From contig OX638131.1 of NCBI GenBank assembly GCA_951804985.1, forward strand, positions 35,681,544 through 35,745,543: DNA of 64,000 nt. The letters run 5' to 3'. Each line of letters starts with the position of its first letter. Position 1 is the stretch's first letter. The notes beneath the pieces were generated by a model, which did not search any database, had not been told where the DNA came from, and saw only the letters and a list, made by a program, of their open reading frames with translations. Source of the DNA: Dryomyza anilis (taxonomy: Eukaryota > Arthropoda > Insecta > Diptera > Dryomyzidae). Both the position numbers and the translations under genes were made by a program. Shown in pieces: positions 22,781 through 34,699 of this stretch.

Positions 22781-23304
22781 TGTTACGAAAAGAGGTAATT
22801 TGCCCCATTGTGCAAGCATTCAACAATAATAAATGAGACGCAAGACAATTCAGCGCACTAAGCAATGTGTTAGAAAGAGACGGAAGATCATTCAGCGTAC
22901 TGAGCAATGTGCGAGAGAGAGATGGAAGATCTGCACATTAAAACACACGAGTGCGAATGAGATGCCAATAGCATGCGTCATTCACGAAACGAGTAGAAGG
23001 TTCTCGAAACAAGTCAAAGCTTGTCGAAACGTGTCGAACTGATGCATGCAGTATATAAGAGAGCCGCATCTGAGGTACAGCACTTCAGTAGTGATTGGAA
23101 AGTGGTCGAGTGCATCGCGTGTGATCAATGTCAAGTTAAATTGGGGACATGCAGCAGTTGTTAGAATTTGTTATTAGTAAAGTTGTTTATTAAAGTGAAT
23201 TAAGTTAATTGTTATAATTTAAACCAAACATAAGAGTGTTTTTATTTTGTACACAGCGATACGAACTCGTAGAACAGTTTTCCGTAGACTGAATTTTCGT
23301 AACA
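22781..23304 (+). mobile_element. Solo LTR of an LTR retrotransposon
   Basis: 524 bp bounded by TGTTACGAAAA and its inverse TTTTCGTAACA (TG...CA rule) and flanked on both sides by ATAT, a 4-bp target duplication. Inside are a TATATAAG box (23052-23059) and TTCAGTAGTG about 35 bp downstream as promoter and initiator, with CGAAAC/GTCGAAACGTGTCG motifs upstream. No gag or pol nearby, so this is a recombination product (solo LTR). The 4-bp duplication favours the Ty3/gypsy group. A short plus-strand frame inside the LTR is not a gene. Confidence 0.9.
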
Positions 23305-23843
23305 ATATGTTCAACTTATCGGTAAACTAAAAAAATATACAAACGATAATGTCACCATGCTTTTAAAATATGCTTTTTACCCAAGGAATGCTCAGGAAAA
23401 ATTATTCTCCATAAATAAATTCTACCCAGAAATTAAATTTTTGTTTAGGGAAGAATTGAATAGAAACATTGTTTTAAAATAATTGTCTAAGAAGATTTGT
23501 TTGGAAGGCATTTGTAGAAAAGAATTGGATGTATTGCCTTTAATGAACTTGTAAGATCTCAGAAAATTATTGCTCTTGTAAGAATTGGCAGAAATTAAAT
23601 CAAAATATATTCCATCTCCAATGGAAATGTCGGTAGGGACATCCTCATGAACTCATAATGTCATTATTTCAGATAATCGGGCTCAGACGAGACCCAAAGG
23701 AAGTAACAAATCAGAAGCACGATCTCTTTTGTAATGCATGCAATGGGCTCTTTTTTAGAGTCATGATTAGGATCCGGTCGATCAGTTTCACATTGTCTAG
23801 TTCACCCTAGTATTTACCTTGTTAGCAAACATTTATTTTTTAA

Positions 23844-24066
23844 TACACCCAGAAAAAAATTCACTCAAATCCCATTCAAATTGGTCAATAGGACAATTAT
23901 TGAATTAATAGTATACAAAAAATAAATCTTTTCATATAAACTCAATGGCAATATCATGGTATTTTCTAGTATTTAATGGTATTTTCCGATTAAAATAATA
24001 ATTTATTCCATTGACTATTTTTAATAGTAAAAAACTATTATTTATATAGTATTTTTTCTGGGTGTA
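23844..24066 (+). mobile_element. Family E MITE, copy 1
   Basis: Terminal inverted repeats TACACCCAGAAAAA and TTTTTTCTGGGTGTA bound 223 bp. The interior has CAATAGGACAATTATTGAAT and TTAATAGTATACAA, shared with the next copy. Non-coding; TA at both ends suggests a TA target. Confidence 0.8.
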
Positions 24067-24125
24067 AAAGCACGCCAATAACCTTTTTGTCACGTAACCG
24101 TTACAGAAGAATTAGCTAAAAGTAG

Positions 24126-24364
24126 TACACTCAGAAAAAAAAACTCATAAAATCTCATTAAAATTTACCAATAGGACAGTTATTGATTTAATAGTATACA
24201 ATTAATAAATATTTTCATACAAACTCAAATAAATTTTATAGTATTTTGTAGTATTTATATTTAATAGGATTCACCGATTGAGTTAATAGCTTATCGGACA
24301 AATTCCTATTGACAAATTTTAATATTAAAACTATTAATTTGATGGTATGTTTTTTCTGAGTATA
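24126..24364 (+). mobile_element. Family E MITE, copy 2
   Basis: Ends TACACTCAGAAAAAA and TTTTTTCTGAGTATA are slightly diverged terminal repeats. The interior AATAGGACAGTTATTGATTT and TTTTCATACAAACTCAAA match copy 1. It lies only ~60 bp after copy 1. Confidence 0.8.
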
Positions 24365-24480
24365 GGTACAAAATACTATTAAATTTTTTAAGAGTTTATA
24401 TGAAAATATTTAACTTTTGTATACTATTTAATAAATATCTGTCCGTTTATGACATAATGTATTATTCCCTGATTGTAAAT
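24364..24480 (-). mobile_element. Family E fragment
   Basis: Immediately after copy 2, sequence such as GAGTTTATATGAAAATATTT and TTTAATAAATATCTGTCC corresponds to the inner part of family E in reverse orientation. The outer end is missing. Confidence 0.55.
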
Positions 24481-24555
24481 TCAATATGTATCAATAAGTA
24501 TCTCCTATTGAGTTTAAAAACTGTTTAGATAATGTAATTTCTACTATGGTGAGCA

Positions 24556-24757
24556 AGTTTATGGTTTGCCGGCCTCAGCAGTCCAGGTATGCGCGCTGGA
24601 CTTGCAAGCTAAAGGTCTCGGGTTCGTATAACGGGTTGGGGATGAAAGCTCGTGGTGATATTTACAACAAATTGTAGAGAATAGGTTCCACAGTACAATG
24701 AATATGGCCAGTCTGAGTGCTGGGGATCTTAGTAGATATTCCAGAAAAGAAAAACAA
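24556..24757 (+). mobile_element. SINE2, copy 2
   Basis: The head GCCGGCCTCAGCAGTCCAGG (from 24568) and body (CTCGTGGTGATATTTACAAC, CTTAGTAGATATTCC) match copy 1 at 3.0 kb. The tail is A-rich. ATGGTGAGCA at 24546-24555 recurs at 24758-24767 as a 10-bp target duplication. Twelve bases (AGTTTATGGTTT) separate the left duplication from the head. The B box is decayed (GGTTCGTATAACG), so this copy is probably inactive. Confidence 0.88.
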
Positions 24758-24767
24758 ATGGTGAGCA

Positions 24768-26167
24768 TAACAAGGATATAACAAGGGAATGTTCATGTTT
24801 ATTTTAATAGAGTTTACCCGAAGAAAACATTATAAATTCTGGTTCACCCAGAAATGGGGTGAACACAGACGTGTTCGAATAAAAATTCTTAGGGTGAGTT
24901 TACACGATAGAAAAAATAGCTAGAGGTAGAGCAAAATAGAGCGTAGAGTTGTGTAAACACTACATAGAGCTCCACGGTAGGGAGCTCTACCGAAAATTTT
25001 TTTTTTTATCTCTAGCTCATTTCTCTACACGGCTAGAGTTCTGGCAATACCTCAGTAAACAAACATTTGTTTGGTGGAGAATATTCAAAGGTACAAAATG
25101 TCTGGGAAATGAAAGATTGAGGGTACTTTTAAATACCATTTTCCAGAAAATTTCTTCCAATATTTCAATTCGAATAAACGCGAATATTCTTTCAATAGTT
25201 TTATTTTATGTCCGAGAATAATTTTCGGGTAATATTGTTCTTATATTTTGAATTATTACCGGTGAAAAATTTTCTCGAGAAATAAAGTTTCTGAGAAAAG
25301 TTTCTTGGTTTTGAAAATCTAAAGAAAAAAAATATAAGGGTGTTGAATTACATGGAAACTAATTGTCTGTAGAGCCATTGTTTTAGGTTCAAATTTTCTT
25401 GGGGAAATTGACTTGAATATACTTATCGGGGAATATTAAATTATTGCACGGATTAGTATTATACGGTTCTATATATGTATTATCTATATTATACTATAAC
25501 TATATTTCAATAAATAAAATTTTTGTGCAAATATAATAAATGTGGAAAATTCTCACGATTTATCAATTAAACTGAATTGTTGAAATAAACGGCGCGGTTT
25601 TACCCAACAAAGTGATGATTTATTACTGCAAAAATGCACACCAATATCTCTTCAATTACTGACAATAAATATACTGACAATGAATCATTCAATCAATTTG
25701 AAAAAGCATTAAAACTGTTGAATCACATAAAGAAGTGGGAGATAATGGCAAAGAAAAGGGCAAAGTTATAGTCAGAGACCCCAATGTCATTGCAATTGAC
25801 GTCAACCATAAAAATATCAACAATACAAAACATGGTCAGGCGGCCAGCAAAATGAAAAAATAAAGACAAACAGTTAACTCGCCGCCGCCATTAAGTCTAA
25901 CATTGCGTTTGTGGCACATAAATTGTTAACGTGACACGGTTTCGCATGAAAAAATTTAAAAAAAAAATGGAAAAATAGACTTTGTGCGGCTGTTATTTAT
26001 ACCCAGCATTTAGCAACACGTGCACCATGGAAAAAATCTTCAATTATTGATTAGAATCTAGTGAAAAATGTGCAGTCATTTTAATGGAACTTTCAGAGAA
26101 GTGAATGTAAAATGCATTTTGAAAAATTACATCAAACGATTAAATCTAAACAGATGTTTCATAGTAA
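24768..26167. other. Noncoding stretch with one conserved-looking patch
   Basis: No exon. Around 25.72-25.94 kb the sequence is more complex (GAGACCCCAATGTCATTGCA, AACTCGCCGCCGCCATTAAG) and could be a conserved intronic enhancer. That is only an impression from composition. Confidence 0.3.
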
Positions 26168-27109
26168 AATATATCGTCACGGTCATGCAAAAGGGGCGAA
26201 TGTGCATTTTAAAAATGTTGGGAAATCCAATTTTAAGGTTTGAGTGCTTTAAAAATTAGTAAAATTTAGTTTTTTTACAATTTTTTTTTTGTTATTTCAG
26301 TTTAACCATTAGTTATTATAACGTATATAAAATATCTTTGGATTTGGACAACTTACTGAATTATAAATACGGATTTTGTGACTCTATATCCTGATCAAAA
26401 CGCAAATATTTTGGTTTTTTATGCTATAACTCTTTATTTGCGCAATATAAAATAGTAATGTAAAGGCATAAATTTATTGTTTTTAAAGCACCTATTGATT
26501 GGCATCGTTATATAAAAATCATTTGCCAAACATTAATTGCCATTTGTTATATGCAAGAAAAAGGTTTGACAAAATAGCCTTTACACCACTATTTTATCTT
26601 GCACAAATAAAGAGTTATGCAAAGAAACGAATAAATTGGAAAAATTAAAAATCTTCTCAAGCCAAAAGGGCGAATCGTAACGTTTTTTTGCTATAACTCT
26701 TTATTGGTGCAATATAAAATAGTGATGTAAAGGCATTAATTGTTTGTTTTTAAAGCACCTATCGATTGGCATCATTATTTAAAAATCATTTGCCAAATAT
26801 TTTTCTTGCAAATGATAAAAATTCAAAAACATTTTAAAATAATGATGATGATCGATAGGTGCTTTAGAAACAAACAATTAATGCCTCTACAACACTATTT
26901 TATCTTGCATCCCTTTTGGCATGACAACATTTTCAATTTTTCGAATTCGCCCCTTTTGATTTTTGTCTTTTTTGGCTAGAAAAATCCACCAAAACCACAC
27001 ACGATTTTGGCACAGTATACTTGAGGAAAAACTACATTCAAAAATGTAAAAAAATGCAAATGTCAAAAATTACACATGCGCCCCTTTGACATGATAGTGA
27101 CGATATATT
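26168..27109. mobile_element. Large foldback element containing two nested hairpins
   Basis: AATATATCGTCAC (26168-26180) and GTGACGATATATT (27097-27109) are perfect inverted ends. Inside them GCAAAAGGGGCGAATGTGCA faces ATGCGCCCCTTTGACATG. Between them sit two related palindromes: 26429-26625 (CTATAACTCTTTATTTGCGC against TGCACAAATAAAGAGTTATG) and 26690-26910 (ATTAATTGTTTGTTTTTAAA with AAGCACCTATCGAT, against ATCGATAGGTGCTT). Non-coding. Confidence 0.75.
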
Positions 27110-28781
27110 GTCGTTTTAGAAGTAAAACTAACCAAATGCTTTTTTTTTAAAACAATTTTCTACACTTTATGAATTAATATTGTAGAAATGGATTTGATTA
27201 GCTTACAAATCTAAAATTTCATTCGAAATTAGCTTTCAATTACTACAATTATTACAATAATCGTAACGATTTATTTAAAAATATCACATTTTCAATAGCA
27301 CTTTTTAAAATGTAGTTGGTGAGTTTTAATTCTAAGTATATAATATAGAATTTCTCATGTTTAAAATGCCACTAAGAAGATGCAATGTCTCGCATTTCAT
27401 TGCATTACAACAATGTTACGTTTTGCCAAGACGTAGTACTTTGTACTTGAGTTATTTTCCGTGACTAGGGGTATTACGCTCGTGGCGTCCAATTGTCTAG
27501 AACGAATACTCAAAACCAACAGCGTTCATTATAAAAGTGTGCAGTTTTTTTGTAAGTGCTTGGTGTCGTGTTCTAATTAATCATGATTATTCAACACTTT
27601 TTTTCTAATTAAAGGTTAGTTTTCTAAGAAATAATAAATTGCTTTCGTTTTTTACAATAACTATATTTTTTTATTGAAAAATTGAAAACAATTGTTTTTT
27701 TATATTTTATTAGTTGTTTAAGTTGAAAAGGCAAAACCAAATTCAGCGAATGGTAGAAAATATACATTCAGATCAATTCCATAAAAAAACGCGATCACAC
27801 AAACACAAATATGTTTGACATAATATAAATTGAAAAGTAATAGTATAATTGCTGTGATCATAGCTGATTGTCATATTAACCTTTTTTAATTAAATACTAT
27901 ATATAATTTGACAATTTGTATTAATCATATCAATAATCAAAATATTCATAAACAAATAAATAGATTTGTGAGAGGTATATGTTTGATGTCATCATGTTTT
28001 TCTTTAGCCGTAAAGTACGACAATCATGTTATACGATTGGCACAATCATAGAAACAATATCATAATTAACATAACTTGCAATCAATAATACGTCCAAATA
28101 ATACGTCAAATTCTGCAATTCCGTTAGGTGGCAAAAGGCACTTTTCAATAATATATGTTTATTTTTATGGTAACATAGATCTACTAAATATATTATGGTT
28201 TGTGTCTTTGGTAAATTCGCAACGTATTGAACTTCACGCTCATAAACCGTAACATTTCCGCATTTTTCACGTAAAAAAGATTGTGCGTATTTTTAGCCTT
28301 ATTTACGATAATTGCAATGTATACAAATTTATAGGGGAACGTGAGATAAATAAAGTGGGACACGTTTTGATTTTCTTCAAAAAAAAAAAAAAATTGAATC
28401 ATTTTTAATTTCTTTTGAAAGGTCTATTCGATAGTCTGATTCATGATCTTACTTTTTGCATTAACGCAATATCATTTATATGCTTTTTAATTGATTTTTG
28501 AGCGATTTTTCATAATAGCTCAATTTCGGACTTGTTGAAAAATGTTAGGGAAAAGTGGGAAACTTCAAAACTTTGTTTTAAAAATGTTATTTCTTTTTCA
28601 TGTTTTGCTTTTTTTTCATAACCAAGTGAAATATATTAAGGATAAAAAAACATTACAATAAGGTAATGGTACTACAAGAAGAAAAAAAGTTTAAATTCAT
28701 AAACAACGCAGTAGTTATGTTAAGAAAATCCGAAAAAAATGGTGTCAAACTAGTCAAACTATTCTGAGTGGCAATGGACAA
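27110..28781. other. Noncoding stretch with a weak promoter-like site
   Basis: No ORF of note. CATTATAAAAGTGTGCAG at 27527-27544 contains a TATAAAAG box downstream of a slightly GC-richer patch (27.41-27.52 kb). Without a supported exon downstream I do not call a promoter. Confidence 0.3.
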
Positions 28782-29400
28782 GCAGAGAAAAAAATTCATC
28801 AATATGATGAATTTATTCATAAATATTATGAATAAATTCACCAGATTCATCATATTGATACCATCGTTCATTAAATGACATCTTGATGATTATATATATT
28901 ATATATATAAAATTATTCGTATTATCGAACATCATAGTGAAGAACGAAATATTCAATACAATGAATTTGAATCGTCATATTGATGAATTTGTTCATAATA
29001 TTTATGAATATAATATTTTTATACGAATATTTCAATAATTTTTTTTTTACTAAATAATTCGAAAAAAGTATTGTTGTAAAAATAATAGAAACAATTTTAA
29101 AATTTGTTCAGAAAAAAAAATTAAAAATAAATTTTGAAAAAAAAAACTTAAAAAAATAAAAAATTAAAAAAAAATAAATTTAAAAAAAATATATATTTTT
29201 TTTTTCATTTTTATGATGAAACGTATTCTTCACATACAGTATATTCACATATCATATTGAAGAACACTTTTTCGACAGTTACCAAGCATTCATAACATTG
29301 TTGTCGTTACTCATTAATACTATGAATAGTTCTTCAATACAATGAATGATGGTTTGAAGAACGGAATTCATCAATATGATGTACATATTTTTTTCTGTGC
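28782..29400. mobile_element. Inverted-repeat element with ATTCATCAATATGATGAAT ends
   Basis: The left end GCAGAGAAAAAAATTCATCA and the right end ATATTTTTTTCTGTGC are inverted. The palindromic motif ATTCATCAATATGATGAAT occurs at the left end and related versions recur inside (28.97, 29.36 kb). Similar motifs occur at 45.55-45.70 kb and 9.7-10.0 kb, so this is a dispersed family. Confidence 0.6.
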
Positions 29401-29406
29401 AAGTGT

Positions 29407-29839
29407 ACACACAAACAAAAAATTTCACAAACTACCAGTATTCATCATATTGATAATTTCATTCATTGAACTAAAATCGTTTTTTCAGTGTTTTTATTTT
29501 TAATATTTTTTATATCATTAAATTTCAAACAAAAATTTACACATTTACGTATTTTTAATTCTTATAAGATGTATGATATTTAAATTAATATGGTTTGATG
29601 AATAATATTCATCAATATGATGAAATGGAGGCTTCCAATAATTATCAATTATATATTTTAAATCATTTAAGAATTATATATACATAAATGTGTAAATGGA
29701 GACAAATTTGTGTTTGAAATTTGATGTTAAAAAAATATTGAAAATGAAAAACATTTAAAAAATACGATTTTAATTCAATGAATGAATTCATCAATATGAT
29801 GAATCCAGGTGAAATTTTTGGTAACATTTTTTGTGTGTA
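29407..29839. mobile_element. Second inverted-repeat element of the ATCAATATGATGA type
   Basis: The left arm starts ACACACAAACAAAAAATTTC and contains ATTCATCATATTGATAA and CATTGAACTAAAATCG. The right arm mirrors these (CGATTTTAATTCAATG, CATCAATATGATGAATCC) and ends TTTTTTGTGTGTAGT. The arms extend inward ~190 bp with good pairing. It lies only a few bp from the preceding element. Confidence 0.7.
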
Positions 29840-32427
29840 GTTGCTGGTCGTCATGTTAAGTATACAAGACCAGCCGTTTGCAGCTATTACAGTTCACTGA
29901 ATTGTTAAAATTTATTTTCATCTGCATTTTATTCTTGCAAATTGTACAAAATTCTACACCTGTTAAGGTTCGCTTCTCAGTTATCTTTTACAATTCAGAT
30001 CGTATTTCAGGTGAAGTCAAAATGTGACTTTTCATTGGTTAGTGGCAACGATTGAAGTTTTTTCTTGGCTAAACCATTAAATAATTCATTGGTTTAAATT
30101 TAATTTATTTCATTAATTTAATTCATTAAATTTAATTTATTAAATACATTGCTTAAATTATGCTTCCCACTTTACAACAGAAAATGTTTCCCACTTTACT
30201 AAAATATCGCAATTTGAACATAACCATTTAAGCAATGTCAAATTATTTCAAAAACCAGTATGTATTTCAATATATATACAATATGCGATCATTTTAAACA
30301 TCCGTCTGTCTTAATTAGCAACGATAAAAATTCTCACTTTTTGATAGCAAACACCAGGGGCCCTATTCTCGTTTTTGAATAATTTAGGATCCAGTACTCT
30401 TAAAAAAACTCTCAAAAACATTTTCTCCTAATTATTATATTATATCGACGCCTCTTACGAAAACCAGCACGTTTCAATTGGCTTACGAAAAACAGTATAA
30501 TTTGTTGTACGAATAATATGAAAACGTGCCGTGGATGAAAATGTTGATGCCATATTAAGAAGGACTTGACAATAGTTTTTATAGTACAAAATATTGCCCA
30601 AAAAGTATTCGGCTTTCAGAATTAGACGATAATTTTCGATAATCGATAAGAAACTAAAATTTTGAAACATCATCATTACTTTGTCCCTAATTTCTTTTAC
30701 GAAAAAGAGCTTCATATGATAGTGCAAAACGAACATAAACTGACTTTTTAGAAAACACTATTAGATGAATTTTTAAAACTGATAGTCCTGGTAATCCTGT
30801 GATCCCACAAAAATCTAAATTTTTAATTTTGAAATCCTAATTGTTTTAACGAATCGTTCTCTAAACATTATTTGATTTTAATAACATTATAAACTTACCG
30901 ACGTTTTTTATTCAATCGTCTATTCAAATTTATAACATACCTGAAATAGAAAAATAATATATTAGAAAAAATTTTAACTTTTTATATTTTACAATAGTTG
31001 CAACTCATGCGAAATAATAACAACAAATAAAAATGTAAAATTATATACATTATTTTTGAAGACAATTTTAAACAATAAATCAAATAAAATGTGGTAAGAT
31101 TATCAAACAAAGGTAAAACCGCTTTAAACTGGAAATAAAATGTATTTTAAAAATAAAAAAAGGTTACATTTAAAAAATAAAAATTAAAACACAAATTCAC
31201 AAAGTGCATATAAAATAAAGATAATGAGACTCTGATACAAAATGAAAAACACATTAATCAAAAGTCAAATGATGAACTTGGTGACGGTCAGAAAAAACGA
31301 CGTCATCGCTGGGAATATCAAATTATATGCATTTTACTTGCAATTTGAATTGGAATAAGCGAAAAATTATAGAAACGGAGAATGGAGAAACCGAAAATGA
31401 AGATAAAAAATTTACTAAAAATGGGTTTTTTTTGAGCATTTTAAATAATGAAGTTTTATTTTCTTTTTGTGACAGGGTTTGTATTTTCATATAGCGCGCA
31501 TCATGTTGCTGGTGTTATTAGCCACAAATGCCACCGCCAAAAATACAACATGACATCACCATGCATTCAGCTGGTCGCAAAACACAAACGTTGAAATTTG
31601 AAGAAACTGAAATAAAAACATACAAAAAACAACCAAAAGAAGCAAGTTTTTCGTGAATGAAATGTCAGCAAACTAAAATAACAAAAAAAAAAATAGAAAA
31701 ACACAAGGGATACATTTTAGCGTGCTGCAGTTGCCAGCACTGGCTGGCTGTCAAAAACTCAGACGACGATGACGCAGTGTCAGCCTTAACCTTGAACCTG
31801 GCACAAATTGCGTTGTACGCAACGCATGCAACGCTAATGCGTTTGAATATTTGCAAATTTTTGGGTTATTCCCAAATCAAAAAACTTCATTCCAAAAACA
31901 ACAACAAAAAAATCAACATAAACAAACCTTTATAATGGAGCTCACTTTTTGTATTTTGAGCAGTGTAGGACAGAGCAGGATATGGGCAGAAGCAACTTCC
32001 GGTTATATGTTGTGAATATGGGAGCTGCTGGTGGCAGACGTTGGACCGAGGCTTTGACTGAACAATTCTACTTGCTGCTGCTTCACGTATATTTGGTGAA
32101 ATTTTTTGCAAGAATCGGGTTAACTTATATTTTTATTGATTTGTTTATTTTTATTTTTTAAATTGAAATTTTGATATTAAACGACAAAACGATTTGAAAT
32201 AAAAAAAAGATAGTTGATTTATAAACATATCAGACATTTGACTCAAAGAGTGTTTTATATCAAGTGAGTTTTCGGAATAGTTTATTTGCAAAGACAGAAC
32301 ATTTTTTAAAATTCGTATTAAAATCAACAAAATAGTATAGTGAATATGTAGTGAAAAATGTTTTTTTTTTGTTTATTTTAAAAATATTACGAAGGGTATT
32401 TTAACCATAATCGAAATTAATATATAT
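29840..32427. other. Noncoding stretch with possible regulatory patches
   Basis: No supported exon. 30.34 kb has CAGGGGCCCTATTCTCG, which looks like a transposon end without a visible partner. 31.49-32.10 kb is GC-richer (GTGCTGCAGTTGCCAGCACT, CGACGATGACGCAGTGTCAG, GGGAGCTGCTGGTGGCAGAC), has short frames on both strands and resembles intronic enhancer sequence of flies. Confidence 0.3.
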
Positions 32428-33849
32428 ACACAGAAAAATTCTCTTTTGGCATGAGGTTGCAAGATTGAAAAAGTTAGTTGTACCAACTAACTTCATTTGG
32501 TCAAATCGAATGGTTTACAAATTTGCTAACAAAACTGTCATATTAGTCTATACACTTGAAATATTAGTCTATACACACTCCTAACGGTTCTAAATTGTTC
32601 TATAACAGTTCGAAATTGGTTGCAGGACAAACTACAGCACTTTACATTTTGACGGTTGAGAGAACCGAATAAGTTGATTGGGCAAAGAGTTGGATGGCGC
32701 AACTAATTTATATTCTGCGTGTAATTATAAAACGTATTCTTGACTTTAGAAATCATTGAATGAATGATAATTATTCTGAAGTTTAAATTTTTTTGTCACA
32801 CACAGAAAAATCCTCTTTTATCATGAGGTTGAAAGAATAAAAAAGTTGTACCAACTAACTTCATTTGGTTAAATCGAATGGTTTTTAAATTTGCTGACGA
32901 AGCTGACATATTAGTCTATACACTTGAAATATTAATCTAAACACACTCCTAACGACTCTAAATCTGTACTAAATTGTTCTATAACAGTTCGAAATTGGTT
33001 GCAGGACAAACTACAGCACTTTACATTTTGACGGTTGAGAGAACCGAATAAGTTGGTTGGGCAAAGAGTTGGTTGGCGCAAATAATTTATATGCTGCGTG
33101 TAATTTTAAAACGTATTCTTGATTTTAGAAGTCATTGAATGAATGACAATTATTCTGAAGTTTAAATTTTTTTGTCACACCAAAAAATCCTCTTTTGTCA
33201 TGAGGTTGAAAGAACAAAAAAGTTAGTTGTACCATTCGGTTAAATCGAATGGTTTACACATTTGCTGGCGGAACTGCCATATTAGTCTATACAATTGAAA
33301 TATTAGTCTATACACACTCCTAACGGTTCTAAATTGTTCTATAACAGTTCGAAATTGGTTGCAGTACAAACTACAACACTTTTCATTTTGACGGTTGATA
33401 GAACCGAATAAGTTGATTGGCAAAGAGTTGGTTGACGCAACTAATTTATATTCTGCGTGTAATTATAAAACGACTTTAGAAATCATTGAATGAATGACAA
33501 TTATTCTGAAATTTACATTTTTTTGTCACACACAGAAAATCCTCTTTTATCATGAGGTTGAAAGAATAAAAAAAGTTAGTTGTACCATCTAACTTCATTC
33601 GGTTAAATCGAATGGTTGACACATTTGCTGGCGGAACTGCCTGCCATATTAATCTATACACTTGAAATATTAGTCTGTACACACTCCTAATGGTTCGAAA
33701 CCTGTACTAAATTGCTCTAAAACAGTTCGAATTTGGTTGCAGTACACACTACAACTCTTCTCATTTTGATAATAAAACCGACTAAACGGTTGAGAAAAAG
33801 TTGGTTAGGGAAAGAGTTGGTTGGCTCAACAAATCTCTATTCTGTGTGT
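32428..33849 (-). mobile_element. Tandem array of four family B elements
   Basis: Units lie at about 32428-32723, 32797-33102, 33176-33460 and 33527-33849, all in reverse orientation. Each runs from ACACAGAAAATCCTCTTTT-like to ATTCTGCGTGTAA-like ends. The spacers between units (about 66-74 bp) are themselves homologous (ACGTATTCTTGACTTTAGAA, TCATTGAATGAATGA), so the true repeat unit is ~350-370 bp. The last unit ends in the full family terminus TCTCTATTCTGTGTGTA. Confidence 0.9.
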
Positions 33850-34055
33850 ACCAACACCTAAACCTAAATCAACCATTCAAGTTTTTTTTTTCCAAATTAC
33901 GGATGATTTAAATTGCAAAAAACATTTTTAAGTGAATTGTTCTAGTGCCTTTTATTTTGAAAAAAAAGAAGCAACAGTCATTAATTAATAAATGTAAATT
34001 CAAAATTCATTCAAAGTTGCTAAGCTATAGCGTGAGTTTGCTAAGACTGTCATAA

Positions 34056-34552
34056 TGTGAGTTTTTAAAATGTTAACATAATTATTATAAATTGGTACAT
34101 ATCAAATATACGGTATACCCCCATAATCTTGATCACAGCGAATAAACTGAAATCCCTGCACATGGAATACAAATTGGTTGCACCAACCAACTCTTAGCTC
34201 TACCAACTTATACGGTTTTCTCAATCGCTAAGTCGGTTATTATTGTCAATACTAAAAGTACTAAAAGCAGTTTGGAATACAATCAATTTTAGAACAATTT
34301 CGAACAATTTGGATTGTGAGTTTTTAAAATGTTAACATAATTATTATAAATTGGTACATATCAAATATACGGTATACCCCCAGAATCTTGATCACAGCGA
34401 ATAAACTGAAATACCTGCACAGAGAATACAAATTGGTTGCACCAACCAACTCTTAACTCTACCAACTTATACGGTTTTCTCAATCGCTAAGTCGGTTATT
34501 ATTGTATAAAAGCAGTTTGGACTACAAACAATTTCGAACAATTTGGATTGTG
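34056..34552 (+). repeat. 259-bp direct duplication including part of a family B element
   Basis: 34056-34314 and 34315-34552 both begin TGTGAGTTTTTAAAATGTTA, pass CTTGATCACAGCGAATAAAC, and then enter family B sequence (TTGGTTGCACCAACCAACTC, CTCAATCGCTAAGTCGG). The element was therefore inserted first and then duplicated with its flank. The second copy continues into the rest of the element (to ~34668). Confidence 0.8.
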
Positions 34553-34668
34553 TATAGGCTAATATTTAAAGAGCCAAATAAATTAACAGTTCCGTCATTA
34601 AATTGATTGTTACAACTAACATTTTCGTTCTTCCAACTTCATGCTAAAAGATGATTTATCTGTGTGTG
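34418..34668 (+). mobile_element. Family B element, internally shortened
   Basis: From GCACAGAGAATACAAATTGG to GATGATTTATCTGTGTGTG. The landmarks TCAATCGCTAAGTCGG, CAATTTCGAACAATTTGG and GTTACAACTAACATTTTCG are recognisable; part of the middle is lost. Confidence 0.7.
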
Positions 34669-34699
34669 GGATTTATTGATTGGCCTCGTTTGATCAGTA

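Noticed and set aside
27527..27544. TATA-box promoter
   Set aside because: A lone TATAAAAG with no leader, initiator or exon; such words are expected by chance in AT-rich DNA.
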